From the NCBI GenBank assembly GCA_903813345.2, contig CAIIXF020000009.1, forward strand, positions 14,398,347 to 14,462,346: a DNA stretch of 64,000 nt, written 5' to 3'. A program made the translations under genes and the position numbers. This DNA comes from Owenia fusiformis. Its lineage: Eukaryota > Annelida > Polychaeta > Sabellida > Oweniidae. This document shows, one piece after another, positions 12,446 to 26,000 of the stretch; positions within the stretch are counted from its first letter, which is position 1, and each line of letters starts with the position of its first letter. The notes below the pieces were generated by a model. The model worked only from the letters and a program-made list of their open reading frames with translations, ran no database searches and was not told the DNA's origin.

Positions 12446-12911
12446 CTGTAGATTTGGTTAATTTGGTGCCCGCTTTAATTTGGCGAATTTGGCGAAATTG
12501 TAAAATTCGCCAATATAAATCTTCGCCAAAATTTAGAATGAATCCCCGGAAATTATCTAGGGTATTTTGTCCAGTGTATTTAGGTCACTTCCGGTTAAGT
12601 TTTTTCCAAAAATATGAAAAAAAAGTCTCATAAATTGGCTCAGAACTGGTCAGTCACTCATTAATACTCAGGGAAAAACTAGAAAGGAAAAGCGCGGTAT
12701 AGTAGCAACATCGATCGAAGTGCAAAATGTAAAGGTTGATCTCACAAAAATGTACAAACATGGTGAATATCGCCAGTGGTCCTCAAAATAAAAAATGAAC
12801 CTAGCCAAACATGCCCAATTTTTTGCATATCCTCCAAATTAAATAGCCGCCAATATGCCAAAAATGGCAAAATCGCCAAATTAAGTAGCGCCAAATTAAC
12901 CCAATCTACAG
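12446..12911. mobile_element. TA-flanked MITE with CTGTAGATT ends
   Basis: Inverted ends CTGTAGATTTGGTTAATTTGG and its partner near 12890-12911 lie between TA dinucleotides (12444-12445 and 12912-12913). The interior is rich in AATTTGGCGAA words in both directions. It has no ORF. The larger element at 46859-47969 has related ends. Confidence 0.8.
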
Positions 12912-13825
12912 TAATATGAATCTATTTGATCAACAACATTTTGTTATAATACAACATTAGTATAAAAATACAATTTTTTACAAAAATTATTAAATTATCT
13001 ATGAGGTGGGTGAGGTAGAACCATACCCAAATCAGCAATCTCTGAATATAATATCAAAACAAATTGATTCTTCATGACCCCATACCAGAATACCATCAAG
13101 GTCGAAATTTTCTTTTTTATATGTAGCTAGTGTAAATGTTGACTAAAATAGCCATGTTTGTGCACTTTGTGATAGAAGCATGAAATTTGGCACAAAGTTA
13201 GTTTATGGATACAAACTGTTCTAAAATCCAAAAGCGACATTTCAATAAGAACTACCAAAACAGATAATACGTGGAGTGCAAAAATACCTTACATATCAAT
13301 ACTGATGATTAGATAATTGTTTGGCACCTTGGAATGAATTGTAAATCAAATACAATGAATCAATTGATACGCAAAATAGGCCGTACCAATGACATAGTCA
13401 CTTTGAAAAAGAGACATACTACAAGGCTTGAATTATATATTTCCACATTAGACATTTTAATTTATAGCATATAAAATCTGACTTTGAGCTTCTTCTTACA
13501 CTTGACAAAATTAATAATAAAATACCTGAATAATAAACTAGATTTTTCTGTGGAGAAACTTGAAAAGTTGCCTGTTGTAGGAATTTTGGTAATTGCCACT
13601 GACTAATAAATGAACTTGTATTAATAACACTTGATATGTTTGCATTGCAGCAAAATATAAATTACATGGTGAAAATTGCACAACTCTATCTACTGCATTT
13701 TATCTTTAATCATAATTAAAAAAACTACAAACATTTTGTGGATTTTGATCAATTGAGCATCTTGTACAGCGGTACATACAACTTTGACATCAGATAATGA
13801 TGACACTATAACAACAACTATGACA
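12912..13825. other. Intergenic and DECR2 3' flank
   Basis: Contains the presumed 3' UTR of DECR2. A minus-strand ATTAAA at 13705-13710, 116 nt past the stop at 13826, is a candidate poly(A) signal. Nothing else recognised. Confidence 0.35.
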
Positions 13826-14031
13826 TCACAATTTTGCCATCATTGCTGCCATCATTTGTGGGTTACTTATGCGTGTCATCCATGCTCCTCCGTCAGCCAC
13901 GATGATTTGCCCTGTAATGAGTGATCCTGCATCACTGGTTAGAAATAGAGTACAGTTGGCGATATCTAGTTTTGTGCCGATCCTCTGTATAGGGATTCCC
14001 TGAATAAGTGCCTGAAGGTCACGTCCCCCCG
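13826..14031 (-). CDS. DECR2: DECR2 terminal exon, distal copy, ends in AKL
   Basis: Acceptor CTTCTTCAG at 14032-14040; the 206-nt exon encodes the C-terminal 67 residues and a TGA stop. It keeps the family's [10 protein letters not shown] block and ends MAKL, a textbook PTS1. It is about 70 percent like the proximal copy at 14126-14331, with identical length and phase. This copy best matches vertebrate DECR2. Confidence 0.92.
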
Positions 14032-17000
14032 CTGAAGAAGATTCGAATGATTCAAATGTCAAAATTTTATTTCAGCATAAGGCCATACATGTAAATATAG
14101 AACAAACATTAATTGTAATACAATGTTAAATGTTTGACATCATCTTTGCCATCACAAGTGGATTATTCACAGCCGTCATCTCTGAGCCTCCATCTGCTAT
14201 CAATATTTGGCCAGTGATTAGAGATCCTGCTTCACTGGTAAGGAAGAGAGTACAGTTGGCAATATCCAGCTTTGTTCCAATTCTCTGAAGGGGTATCCCC
14301 TGGGTCAGCATTGTCAAATCACGACCACCTCCTGGAGAATGAAAAAGATTTTATTCATTAGGTTATTCATCTTTTAAAGGGCATTTGTTGTATAGGAAGA
14401 TGACACCCACAGCACAAATATTATGAGCTTGGAGATAAGTAGAGTGGGAGTGCTACACACATAAATACAGAGACAAACATACAGGAGTGATACATGTATA
14501 AATAAGGAGGTAATGTACAGGGTAGTCCAAAAAAATGGGACACTCGTATTTCAAAAATAAATATTGATTTTCTTGATAAAAACATGTCATATTATATACC
14601 AGTGGATAGGGAATTTACTTATCTTTAATTTGGTATATCATAAGTTCAAATTTATTATAATGTCTGTCAACCAGCGTCCATAATATAAATGATGTCATTT
14701 TCATTTCAAAACAGGTTTTCCAAAACTTGCAAAAACAAGTTTTATTGTCAACTTTATTTACATAAACAGACGTTCAATATGTCCACCATTTTGATCAATT
14801 GTACCCCTCAATTTTGGCCTAAACTGGCCAATAGTATCATTGATATGCTGTTAAGACAATGAATTTCACTTCTCATAAATTCAATTCTGTCCTCAAGAGA
14901 CTAAATAGATGTAAACGATTCATGATACACAAGTTCTGTTAGTTCTCCCAATACGTGGTCGTTGCAGACGTTAGGTGATCGTGTGATCTGGTCTGGGGGA
15001 GGCAGTGATTAGGGGGATGAATCTAGACACATTTTCCTTTAAACATTTGACACTCTTGTGAGATCTATTGTTTGGAGCCCCATCTTGTTGGAATATGTAA
15101 TGATTCGAGAATGAGCTCATATCAGGATGGTCTAAAAACAACATAATTAGAAATGCGATATCAACGTCTGCGACTACCATGTATTGGGAAAACCTACAGA
15201 ATTGGTTTACCATGAACCCCTTACATCTACTCAATCCCGTATTAAGGATAGACTTGTTGAGAAGTGGAATTCATTGTCTCAACAGAATATCAATGATGTT
15301 TTTGACCAGTTTAGGCCAAAATTGAGGGCTATAATTGATCAAAATGATGGACATCTGTTTGTGTAAATAAAGTTGACAAAAAAATTGTTTTTTTGCAAGT
15401 TTTGGAAAACCCGTTTTGAAACTAAAATGACGTCATTTATATAACGGACGCTGGTTGACAGACATTATAATAAATTTGAACTTATGATATACCAAATTAA
15501 AGATAAGTAAATTCCCTATCCACTGGTATATAATATGACATGTTTTCATCAAGAAAATCAATATTTATTTTTGAAATACGAGTGTCCCATTTTTTTTGGA
15601 CCACCCTGTAGTGTTGTTACACATACAAATGAGGAGGCAAACTTGTTATACACATAAAACATCCATAAAAATTTCCTAAAAAGATTTAATGATTCCAATA
15701 TGATACATTTATGAATCCCACTGCAGCTGCCATTTTGTATTTTGACACCATGTGCTCCATCTTTTGTATCGGCTTCAAATATGTGAGAAGGCGGCCCAAA
15801 ATAATAGTAAGAAGGACCTCTGTTACGCAGAATATGGCATATATGCATGGTTGTGCGGTATTTGTGATACGCATGAATATGCTATACTTACCTGCGGTAT
15901 ATGGCATATTCTGCAGGTGAGTATGGCATATTCCGCAGTGAATATCCGATACATTGATTTCAGTAAATACCAGATACTCACTGCAGAATATGTCATACTC
16001 TCCTGTGGAATATGCCATTCTCAACTGTGGAATATGCCATATACCGCAGATGAAAACACGATACAGAAAGCCTGATTTGGTTATAAAAGTCAATCATAAG
16101 CTTCACGAACGTTGGTTAGTTTATTTATGTGTCATAATGTTTCCCTTGAAGTGTGTTTTTGTGTGTAACACATACACTAAACAACATCAAACAATACAGG
16201 TACCATACGGGTGTGTGTTATTCCATTGTATTAGTTGATATATTCACTGGATTAAGATGTTGATTCAGTTATCATAATAATAATTTATGGAGTTTAGCAC
16301 GTTCGTTGAGTCAATGTAATTGACAATTGCGTACTTCCGTATCAAGTTCTCATTGGTTAGTGTGTATGGCATATACCGCAAGTGAATATGCCATGTTTGT
16401 CGCGGAATATGACATATATTTGTATCGTGTTTACCGCTTAACAACCTCTATATGAATCTTTATGAAAAGAAATTTCATTGGTGATTATAAAATAATATTG
16501 CAAAGGTCTGATTGGGTACATGTACAATTGTACAGGGAGTTTCCTATTCAATGATACAATCTTGGCTCCACAGTCAATGGAAATATTCTGCAAGTAATTT
16601 TATTTTAAATGTAAATTACTGTTTCTCCAAAATTCAAAATAAAAAATCCAAGATGCACCTACCTAATCTTCTCATGCCCTCTGTCTTGCCTATGGGCCCA
16701 GGGGCAAGGCTGTTCACTCTGATACCTTCAGGTCCCCACTCAACTGCCATATGGCGTGTCATGGCATCTAAAACAAAATGTAATAGAATTACATTTTCAT
16801 CTTACAAACAATTACTAAGATGCAGTGACGTCATTGAGTGTGGAAAATGCAGTGAGATCTCATTCTTCATTAATGAACATCCTTTTTTGCAGTGTGTTTA
16901 GTTATACATGTACTTTCTTGTCTCTTGTTTAGAGTTGCTATACTTACCTACTGCTGCTTTAGCTGATCCTGCGTGGCCCTGTAGCGCTGTGCCTCGCATG

Positions 17001-20000
17001 CTTAGTGTTGCTGTAATGTTCACTATATTTCCACCATTTTTCTGAAATATAGGGACTTATGTACTATTTGACTAGGCTAGGTTTCAATCACATTCAAATG
17101 CACCTATCCCAGAATTTGTTCTTAAAATGATAGCATGGATTTAATGTTCTGAATAAACGGTAACATTGTAATACTGTTTAAGGATGAGTGGGTGATCCCA
17201 CGTAACTGAACTGATAAGTGCTGCCATCTTTCAATGAAAGACTTTTTCATTATTATCAAATGCATGATCTTTTAATGATGATTCATCTTTCAATGAGGGG
17301 ACATTGCATATAAGGAATTTGAATATGGATAATATAATAAAATGAAATATATAATTGTTGACATATGATATCATTTGTATGTTCTCTTGGCTCTAACCTG
17401 ACAATGATGATCGACTGATCAACAGAGATATCCCTGGCCCTCACAATTGCTTATACAAGAACTGGAGCATTTTAATCCAAGAAATTTCAACTCTGTCCAA
17501 AATAAAGTTGGAGACTTTGAGTCACCACTTGCGTCAGTGGTGACATAATTACCAAAAATCAGTGCTTTAGTTTCCAGCCTATCTGTTCTTGAAAGCAAAG
17601 CAGTTTTGGAATACACTGGCAGACTGATGTATGTTTCACAAGTTTCACTTGTAATAAAAATGATATATTTACCTTGAACCATTTGTCATAGACTGCCTTG
17701 CAAACATTGAATGTCCCAAGAGTGTCAATCTCTATAACTGTTCGGAATGCATTGTATGAAAGACCTGCCATCGGAGCTAAAAAATTGCCAGCAGCTCCTG
17801 AAAAGTATATCAAATAGGTAACTACATGATATATTCTCAATTGTGTTATTGATCTAGTTTAATCTTAGATTTATTTTTCATTCTCTGATGGCAACTCTAT
17901 AACAACTAATTCAATTAAAAAATATTTATATTTTGAGCATAGGATTTGATCCTATGTTTTCAAAGTAATTATTCTGATAGAGAGGGGTTCACTTTAAGGT
18001 ATTGACATATATAGGTCATTTACTGGGAGGGATTGAATATGGGTTTTATTCCGAGGGACAATATGATATTGACCGAAGGGCAATATGATATTGACCGAGG
18101 GAGCGCAGCGACCGAGTGTCAATATCATATTTCCCAAGGTCAATATCATATTTTCCGAGGAATAAAACCCATATTCAATCCCGACCAGAAATAACCTATT
18201 TATTCCATAATACATTCCTCCTTAAAATGTTACATTTGGATAATGCTTTTATCAATTAGTCAAGGTTAAAAATAACTGGGAAAACCAAAAATAGGTTAAT
18301 ACGTTCCAATACGATTTTTGTCCCGGGGACAATACGATTTTTCAAAGTAATACGCTCCAATACGATTTTTTTCCCGGGGACAATACGATTTTTTCATGTA
18401 ATACGATTCAATACGATTTTTATTCCTTCATATTTCCCTGGGAAAACAGTAGTATTATGGAATAAATACAGATATTATGTATTATGTCCCAAAAGTGTCA
18501 ATCTCTATTTCTATATGGAATGCAATGGACATGAGACCTGTCATAGGAGCTAAGAAATTGCTCATATAACTCAACCATACCATTGATGAGAATGTCGATC
18601 TTCCCATAGTGAGCCAATGCATCATCCACAGCTTTCAGAACCTCCTGGGGCTACAACAGAAAATATTTTCTGTTCAGTTGAAATGTTTGCATATTGTCAA
18701 TGAGGAAACTGCCCACTAAATTTTACTTCTTCAACTAAAACTGAAAATTAAAACATCCCATTGGACTAAGAGCACGAATGAAAAAGGTTTTCTCAACTTG
18801 CAGCTACAAAAATGCATTTTTGCATTGTAAGCCCAACACAGAGTTCTCGCGATAACCATTATAAAAGAAATGACAAATAACTGTTTTAGTCTAATATCAA
18901 CATCATAAAATGAATGAATCAGTCAGATTGGCCTCCATGTGATCAATGACATCATACTTATTCATAGTTCTGGTTTATTGACTTCTTGGCAATCGAAACA
19001 TCATAGCAACAGCACAATTGTTTTCAATATATGAAGTAATGATTCAGTGGGACAGGAATGGATACTGGGGACCATGTGGGGACCAGTGAAAAGTCACGTG
19101 GGGGCAAAAAATGTCATAAATCATAACAATATTGCTTATTAAAAAGCTACCACATTTAGAAGAAGGAAACAGTTGCCACACTACTGATTAGATGACATAT
19201 CCAAATACATTAATTACTAAATAAAACTGATTCCTTTAGGTTTAAATTACAATGTCAGTTGTACTTAAAGTTTTGCCTTGTCTTTTTAGATTTGTCTGAG
19301 CTATTTTTTTTAGATTCTGGCTCCTCTATGACTATCCATAATGATATAGCTATGACTTCAAGTACCTTCCTGACATCCATCTGTAAGGGTAAGCACTGCT
19401 GACTTGTTGCAGCTCTCAGTCTCTCAGCTGACACTTGCAGCTTGGGCAGCTTCCTACTAGCTATCACAGTACGACAACCATGCCTTCAAAAACGCAAATT
19501 ATGAAAATATTTCATTTTGAAATGTTTTGTCCACATCATTTATTTGACAAAATCTATTTGCAGGCTTTGCTATTTCAGAAATCAATTTTTGGTCCAAAGT
19601 TTTACTCTAAAATAAAATGCTTTTGGTATAACTGAGAGAAGTAATGCTAATTATTGACTGTTCACATTGTAATAATTATATTTCAACTAAAGTATAATCA
19701 TTAGTTGAGTCACAAGTTAGCACAGTATTAAGATGTACAAAGATATTACAATGCCTGAATTTTGCCAAAAATAGGCTGAGCAAGCTTGGGAGGACAATTT
19801 ACCAAGGCAAGCATGAAAGTATATTTCATAGCATGGTAATAAGGCAATTGGGTTATTCAGGCATTTAAAGTCAAGCTACTTTTCATCCGACTTAAATACA
19901 ACTGATTTGGTCCTGTAACAAGTGTCTGCTAATAGTATATTTACCTCATGAGTGTCTCTGCTATAGTGAAGCATATTCCAGAACCGCCCCCTGTTATAAA

Positions 20001-23000
20001 TGCAACTTTATCCCTGTAAAAAGTAATACATTGTGTTACAGTAGTGAGCTATATTATATTCTACTATATTCACCAATAGTTTAATTTGTAATCAATGCTT
20101 GCTGTCATTCATAACTAGACATCTCATAGGATCTAAATAAAGCAGAACATCAAAATCATTTAAAGGGGCAACAAGGACTGTAGAGAGGGAAAATCGAATT
20201 TTTAAAATTTTTTCTGAGCTATCAAGTCAATATTTGGCTTAACATCTTCTTTGACCTATTTTCTTAAAATGTATGGATAAACTCTCAATTTCAGTTCAAA
20301 GCTTCTATAAAAGGAGTCCCACTTATAGATTTTTAAGATTCACCACCTTTCAAGAGGAATATCAGCTGAAATAATGTTCATCCAGGGGGTTTCTTTGTTG
20401 ATAATAAAAATATATGTTAGTCTTGTTGAAATATCCAAACTTAAATATATTTTGACACTGGTCGATGATCGTTAAATGGCCCCCCTGCACTAATTGTTGC
20501 ACCTTTAATAAGACACCTACTCTTGGAACATTTATAAAGCTACAAACATACAACGTGAGGACTTTATATGGACATATATCACAACATACACTCTATATGG
20601 AACATCATATTTAAACAATCTGGACTATCAACGATTCATGGATTATCATAAACATTCATGGATTATCATCAAACATTATTGGATACGAACATTATAGTAT
20701 TACGACAAACATTACTGGATTATTACAAATATTGGAGAACTATTATCGATTATTGAAACTTTTTTCGTGATCTTGGACATTCTCAAGGATCATCAATGAG
20801 ACTCATCAACATCAAGAGACAGGCGATCACTGATTGGACATAATAGCCTAAGTATTAAAACATATTTTATATATTATATTGTTATCTCATTTAGTTTTTC
20901 AAAAATATAGTACTGTACATTGTTATATTTCTGTTATTATCGAACGTAAAAATTGCATGAACCAAAAGAAAACCAGAACAACGGCAACGCCAAAGCTTAG
21001 CGAATCCCATCGAACAGAAATGGCTGGCATTTTTACAAACGAATAGCAAATATCATAAAACAACACACATAAGAAAGGCCACCATTTTCAAAATGGTTGC
21101 TCACTAGCCAAGTTGTCATCAGAAGAAATAATATGCTTTTCAGTAGCCACCTCTAAAATTTTTGAAAAATCGCACACGTACTTGTAAAATAACACACATA
21201 AAAATGGTGGCCATTTTTCAAAATGGCCAACTACTCCCCAAAGTTTTATAAGAAAATGTGCCATTCTTAAAGTATTCACATATCAAATATGAACAAAATC
21301 GCTCCACTACTTTTTGAGTTATAGTAAAATACGTTAAAATGGCAGCCATTTTTCAAAATGGCCACCTTCTACCAAAAGTGTCATTAGAAATAGACAGTGT
21401 GCCATGCTTATAGTATTCACATACCAAATATGAACAAAATTGCTCCACTACTTTTCGATAATAATAGTAAAATATGTTAAAATGGCGGTCATTTTTCAAA
21501 TTTCTTTTCAAAATGGCCGCCTTATACCAAAAGTGTCATAGGACAGTGTGCCATGCTTATAGTATTCACATACCAAATATGAACAAAATCGCTCCACTAC
21601 TTTTCGAGTTATAGTAAAACATGTTAAAATGGCGGCCATTTTTCAAAATGGCCGCCTTCTACCAAAAGTGTCTTAAGACAGTGTACAATGCTTATAGTAT
21701 TCACATACCAAATATGAACAAAATCGCTCCACTATTTTTTGAGTTATAGCAAAAATCGTAAAATGACGAGTAAAGGCCACCATTTTTCAAGATGGCTGCC
21801 ATGTGCTTCTTTAATATCTACATTTGTAGCATTATTAATGTCCTTTATAATTTTTTTACATTTAAAACATATTGCTATAACAGTTTTACATATTGCACCT
21901 AAATTACTGTAAAATCGGCACTAAAATGGCTGCCATTTTGAAAATCGGCTGTCGAGCAGAACTTCTACCCCCATAAGGTATATGTGTACAAAATATGAAC
22001 AAAATCGGGCCAACGGTATTTGAGTTATTGCCCGGACGGACGTACGGACGGACGGACGGACGGAGGCATTCCCTATATCCCTCCGAACTTCGTTCGATGG
22101 GATAATAACTGAAAGGATGCATATTACAGCGAAACCTGTGAATACTGAACATCTATACAGAGCCACAAACATATGTTCACTGTTGGTAGGTACTCATTGC
22201 AAAGAGCGTAATTTGTAAAGAAGTCAGTTGAGTATGTGGCGAGTATTAGAGACAGGTGTTCACTAGAGAAAGGTGTTCACGAAGACATGTTTTATACTGT
22301 GACATGCAAAATGTCACCATCTGCCATTTCTTACAACATCAAATGCCAAACACCAACTACCAAATGGCAAACACCTACCAAAGAAACCCCATTGGGCTTA
22401 ATCCCATTGGTCTAAATTCTGATCTTCTGAATCCCAATTGTCTGAGTCCCATTGGTTCGAAACCCAATTATTCGAATCCCACTGGTCTGAAAGACTGAAA
22501 CCTAATCATCTGGAACCCAAGGCAATTGTCTGAATCATATTGGTCCAAAACCCAAAAGTCTGAATCCCAAAAGGTCAAAATCCCTTTCTTCCAAATCTAT
22601 TTGACCGAAACCTAATGATGCAAAAATTTACAATTGTCGACATGATATTTTCCGAGCGACCACAGGGAAATATCATGATAAAAAGGCTTTACATAAAGTT
22701 TTGCGCAACGTATCAAAACCTGAGGCCTTATTCACAATGTGTCGCATCCTATGCGATTGCGACATCGCAATCGCCATCGCAAAAATCGCTAAAATTCTTA
22801 TTCACAATCAAAGTGCGATTGCGACTTAGCAATTCAATCGCATCAATAGCGTCATATAATTGCGACTACCCTCTACCAGCCGCAATACAGTCGCAATATT
22901 AAGGGTTGCTTTATGTTTTAATTAAATGCGTTTAGCGTTCTCAGAATCATTTGCTATTTTAATACAACGTTTTTCGGTATACTAACCAACATGTGATTTT

Positions 23001-26000
23001 AAAAAAATGGTCATTTCATGTGTTCTGACGAGATACTAAGGGTCTAAAGTCGTCTTAAATAATGGAAGAATATTTTCTATATTTCATCTAAAATTGCTAT
23101 CAATGATTCGCAATGTTATAATTCCCGCCATTATCAGTCGTCTGAGACACTGTAAAACAAAATGGCGATGATAGCGGTGAACCGCAGACAGTAGTAGTCA
23201 GACCGAGATTATTTCGCAACAGAACACATCCATTGGATATTTACGATGATCATGAGATGATCGAGAGGTATCTTCGTTATATGAGGGAATGGACATGAAC
23301 TTTAATTCCATTAATAGATAAAGAGTAAATTGTAAAAATACGGAGGAGTGAACGATTTGAGGCAACGAAGGGGATTGATGGAACGATTATTGGAAAACAG
23401 CTAACATAAACTAAGTTCCTAGAAGATATAATTTTGAGAGGGTTGAGCGGGTTCCCTCCCATACCCATCAAAATAGAATTTAGAAATATATCTTGGGATA
23501 GAATCGAATAAACTACTCAAATAAATGGATGTTGGGTCTATTAAATCATTTAAACACAACAATTTTATTTTATTTAATCTTTGTTTTTATTATTAACTCC
23601 ACGGACAGTCGTAAATCAATTAAATACCATTTCAACCAGCCTATGTTTGCTTTATTTGTTACAGTAAAGCTGCTAACACACTGCTATCCTAAATGCGATT
23701 GCTATTGCTACGCGATCGCGATATCTTGTCAATGTGAATACCGCGCCAAAATTGCGATGTCGCAATCGCATAGCAATAGCAATCGCATTCAAATTGCGAT
23801 GCTTTGTGAATAAGGCCTCTGCATTCTACTCCATTGACCAAATCTATGCATATGATGTTTCTCTCTTTTAAGTGTAGCCAGTCTCAGTGATGTATGTGTT
23901 CGGGTTACGGCAAACACGAAAATAAAGCTTTTGTACGTTGGATAATAACACATCTAAACTGTAATTTAACTTTCAAATTCAAATTGTTGAATGTTCTTAA
24001 AGAATCGGTAAAACAAGCAAATGAGTTGATTTACCATTGAACCCAAATCAAATTTTCAAATGGTGTCTTCAATGCATATAAAGCTGCATGAAATGGAATT
24101 AAAATGTATCACTGTACAATCCAATAACCTAATCAAAATATGGACATGGGATTATGGGTAATTAATAATTATTCCACTATTTAAAATTAAAATGTGTTAC
24201 AACCTTTTATCAAGACACTCAAAAATCATCTCCATTTGAGCCGTATCAGGCACAGAATAAATCACGATATTCAAAATGACGGGTTTTATCTGAAATTTTT
24301 GCTTCCTTAGGCATTTCATTGAGGGGATTTGGTAGTTCAACAAGTTTGAATCTAATCTCCAGCTTTTTATTATTCCGAATTTTGAACCAGTTTCCCTTCA
24401 TAATTTGCAAAAGATACTGGAGAGTACAAACACCTTCCATCAATCGATTCCACTCATCCTTTTTGCATTAAATGTGAGACGGTATCTATGAGAGTAAATG
24501 TGACTATTCTGATTGGTTTATGAAGTGTATATTTGAACCAGACATTTATGTCTATGGATCGCCAAAAAATAACTTTTGGTGAAATGAAACTGTTATCGAA
24601 AAAATTCATGGGGATACTAGTATTAAATCAACTCAAGGATTAATGCGCAACCTTGACTGATGCCTATAATCTGATTATAAATGCAGAAAACGAATATTAA
24701 TGTATTTGTTACACACATTGCGTCAGCGTGTTGATGACGGTTATTTACTTATTTATTATCAGAAGTTGTCTCTTCGATGCTACCACAATCCGAATTAAGT
24801 TTTGAAAGCTATGTAACGACCCCACCGTTAAGTCATTGTTAGGGAGTGGGTATAGATCAGGAAGTCACTAAAGAAAATATATAAGAGTTCAAGTGTAACA
24901 TTCAAGTAACTATTATTGTGTTATGCTGCATGCAATTAATATTCTGCTAATTTTGGTACATATATATGCTTGTTTTATGCTTTTAAGCAATGACACAACA
25001 ATGAAAGATCCCACTTCTGACACCATTTTGTAACAACCCAACCCGTTTGTGAGTGAAATAAAAGTAAGATATCCGACATAAACGTGATGAAATTGAATGT
25101 TGAAATTTAGCTAGACTACTCAAATTGATGGTCTCAGAAAGTATGAAGAGTCTAGCCAGATCATGACAAAATTTCGAGAAGAAAAGGTAGTTCCAGCATT
25201 TGGCAATTCTGACATTCTGATTGGTTGTCTCGTGGAGGATTATCACTATAACAAATTGACACCACCTATTGACAGAAAAATTATTATTTCTGTGTTTAAA
25301 ACTTGTGAAAAACGTATAAAAAGGAAAGACCATAATGCTACGATGATGTACATGTAGATTGATGATTAAGATTAAATGACACCATCCAGTGAAGTCAAAT
25401 ATGAATGACAACTCCCATCGAGGACACAGGAGGATATAGGATGGTGTTTTTCCTCATAATGCTTGCTTGGGTATCTTTATTTTGTGAATAACATTTCCAC
25501 ATCAAGAAAAATTACAGGCGCAATAAATTCTTTGCACAATTTAAATTTCGACCAGGCCCATAGCCAGGGTAGGTTAGAGCAAACAACCCCTGGGGGGTTC
25601 ACTGTATATAATTTTGGGTGCTATATACACGGGGTACCATCGAATAATTTTGGCAACGTACCGGAGAACGACATTTTACTAAGAAATGGCAATAATTTAG
25701 CACAATATATTTTTTAACTAGAGTTCTACTTTGATTTTGACAAAAGTAAGTATTCCATGCAATGGCTATTTCATTTATGAGTTTGTAGGAATTCTGTTGG
25801 AACCCAGTTCCGATCAAGTACGAAGTTATTGAAATCGGCGCAGTCGGACTTTACTCCGAAAGATGGTTATTCGATTATAACTTTTTACAACATTTAAGTA
25901 TAGACTTTTGAAAAAAGTACAGAATAGTCCTTATACTATTGAATAATTCTGTTATTTCTGATTCACACGACTCTGATTTGTTTAATTAAAAAAAAAGTTT

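Noticed and set aside
15558-16238. Overlapping ORFs of 69-135 codons on both strands
   Set aside because: They lie in the transposon end and the ATGGCATATTC repeat cluster; composition is repeat-driven.
21904-22172. Arg/Pro-rich ORFs
   Set aside because: Produced by the GGAC tract read as RPSVRPS-type repeats.
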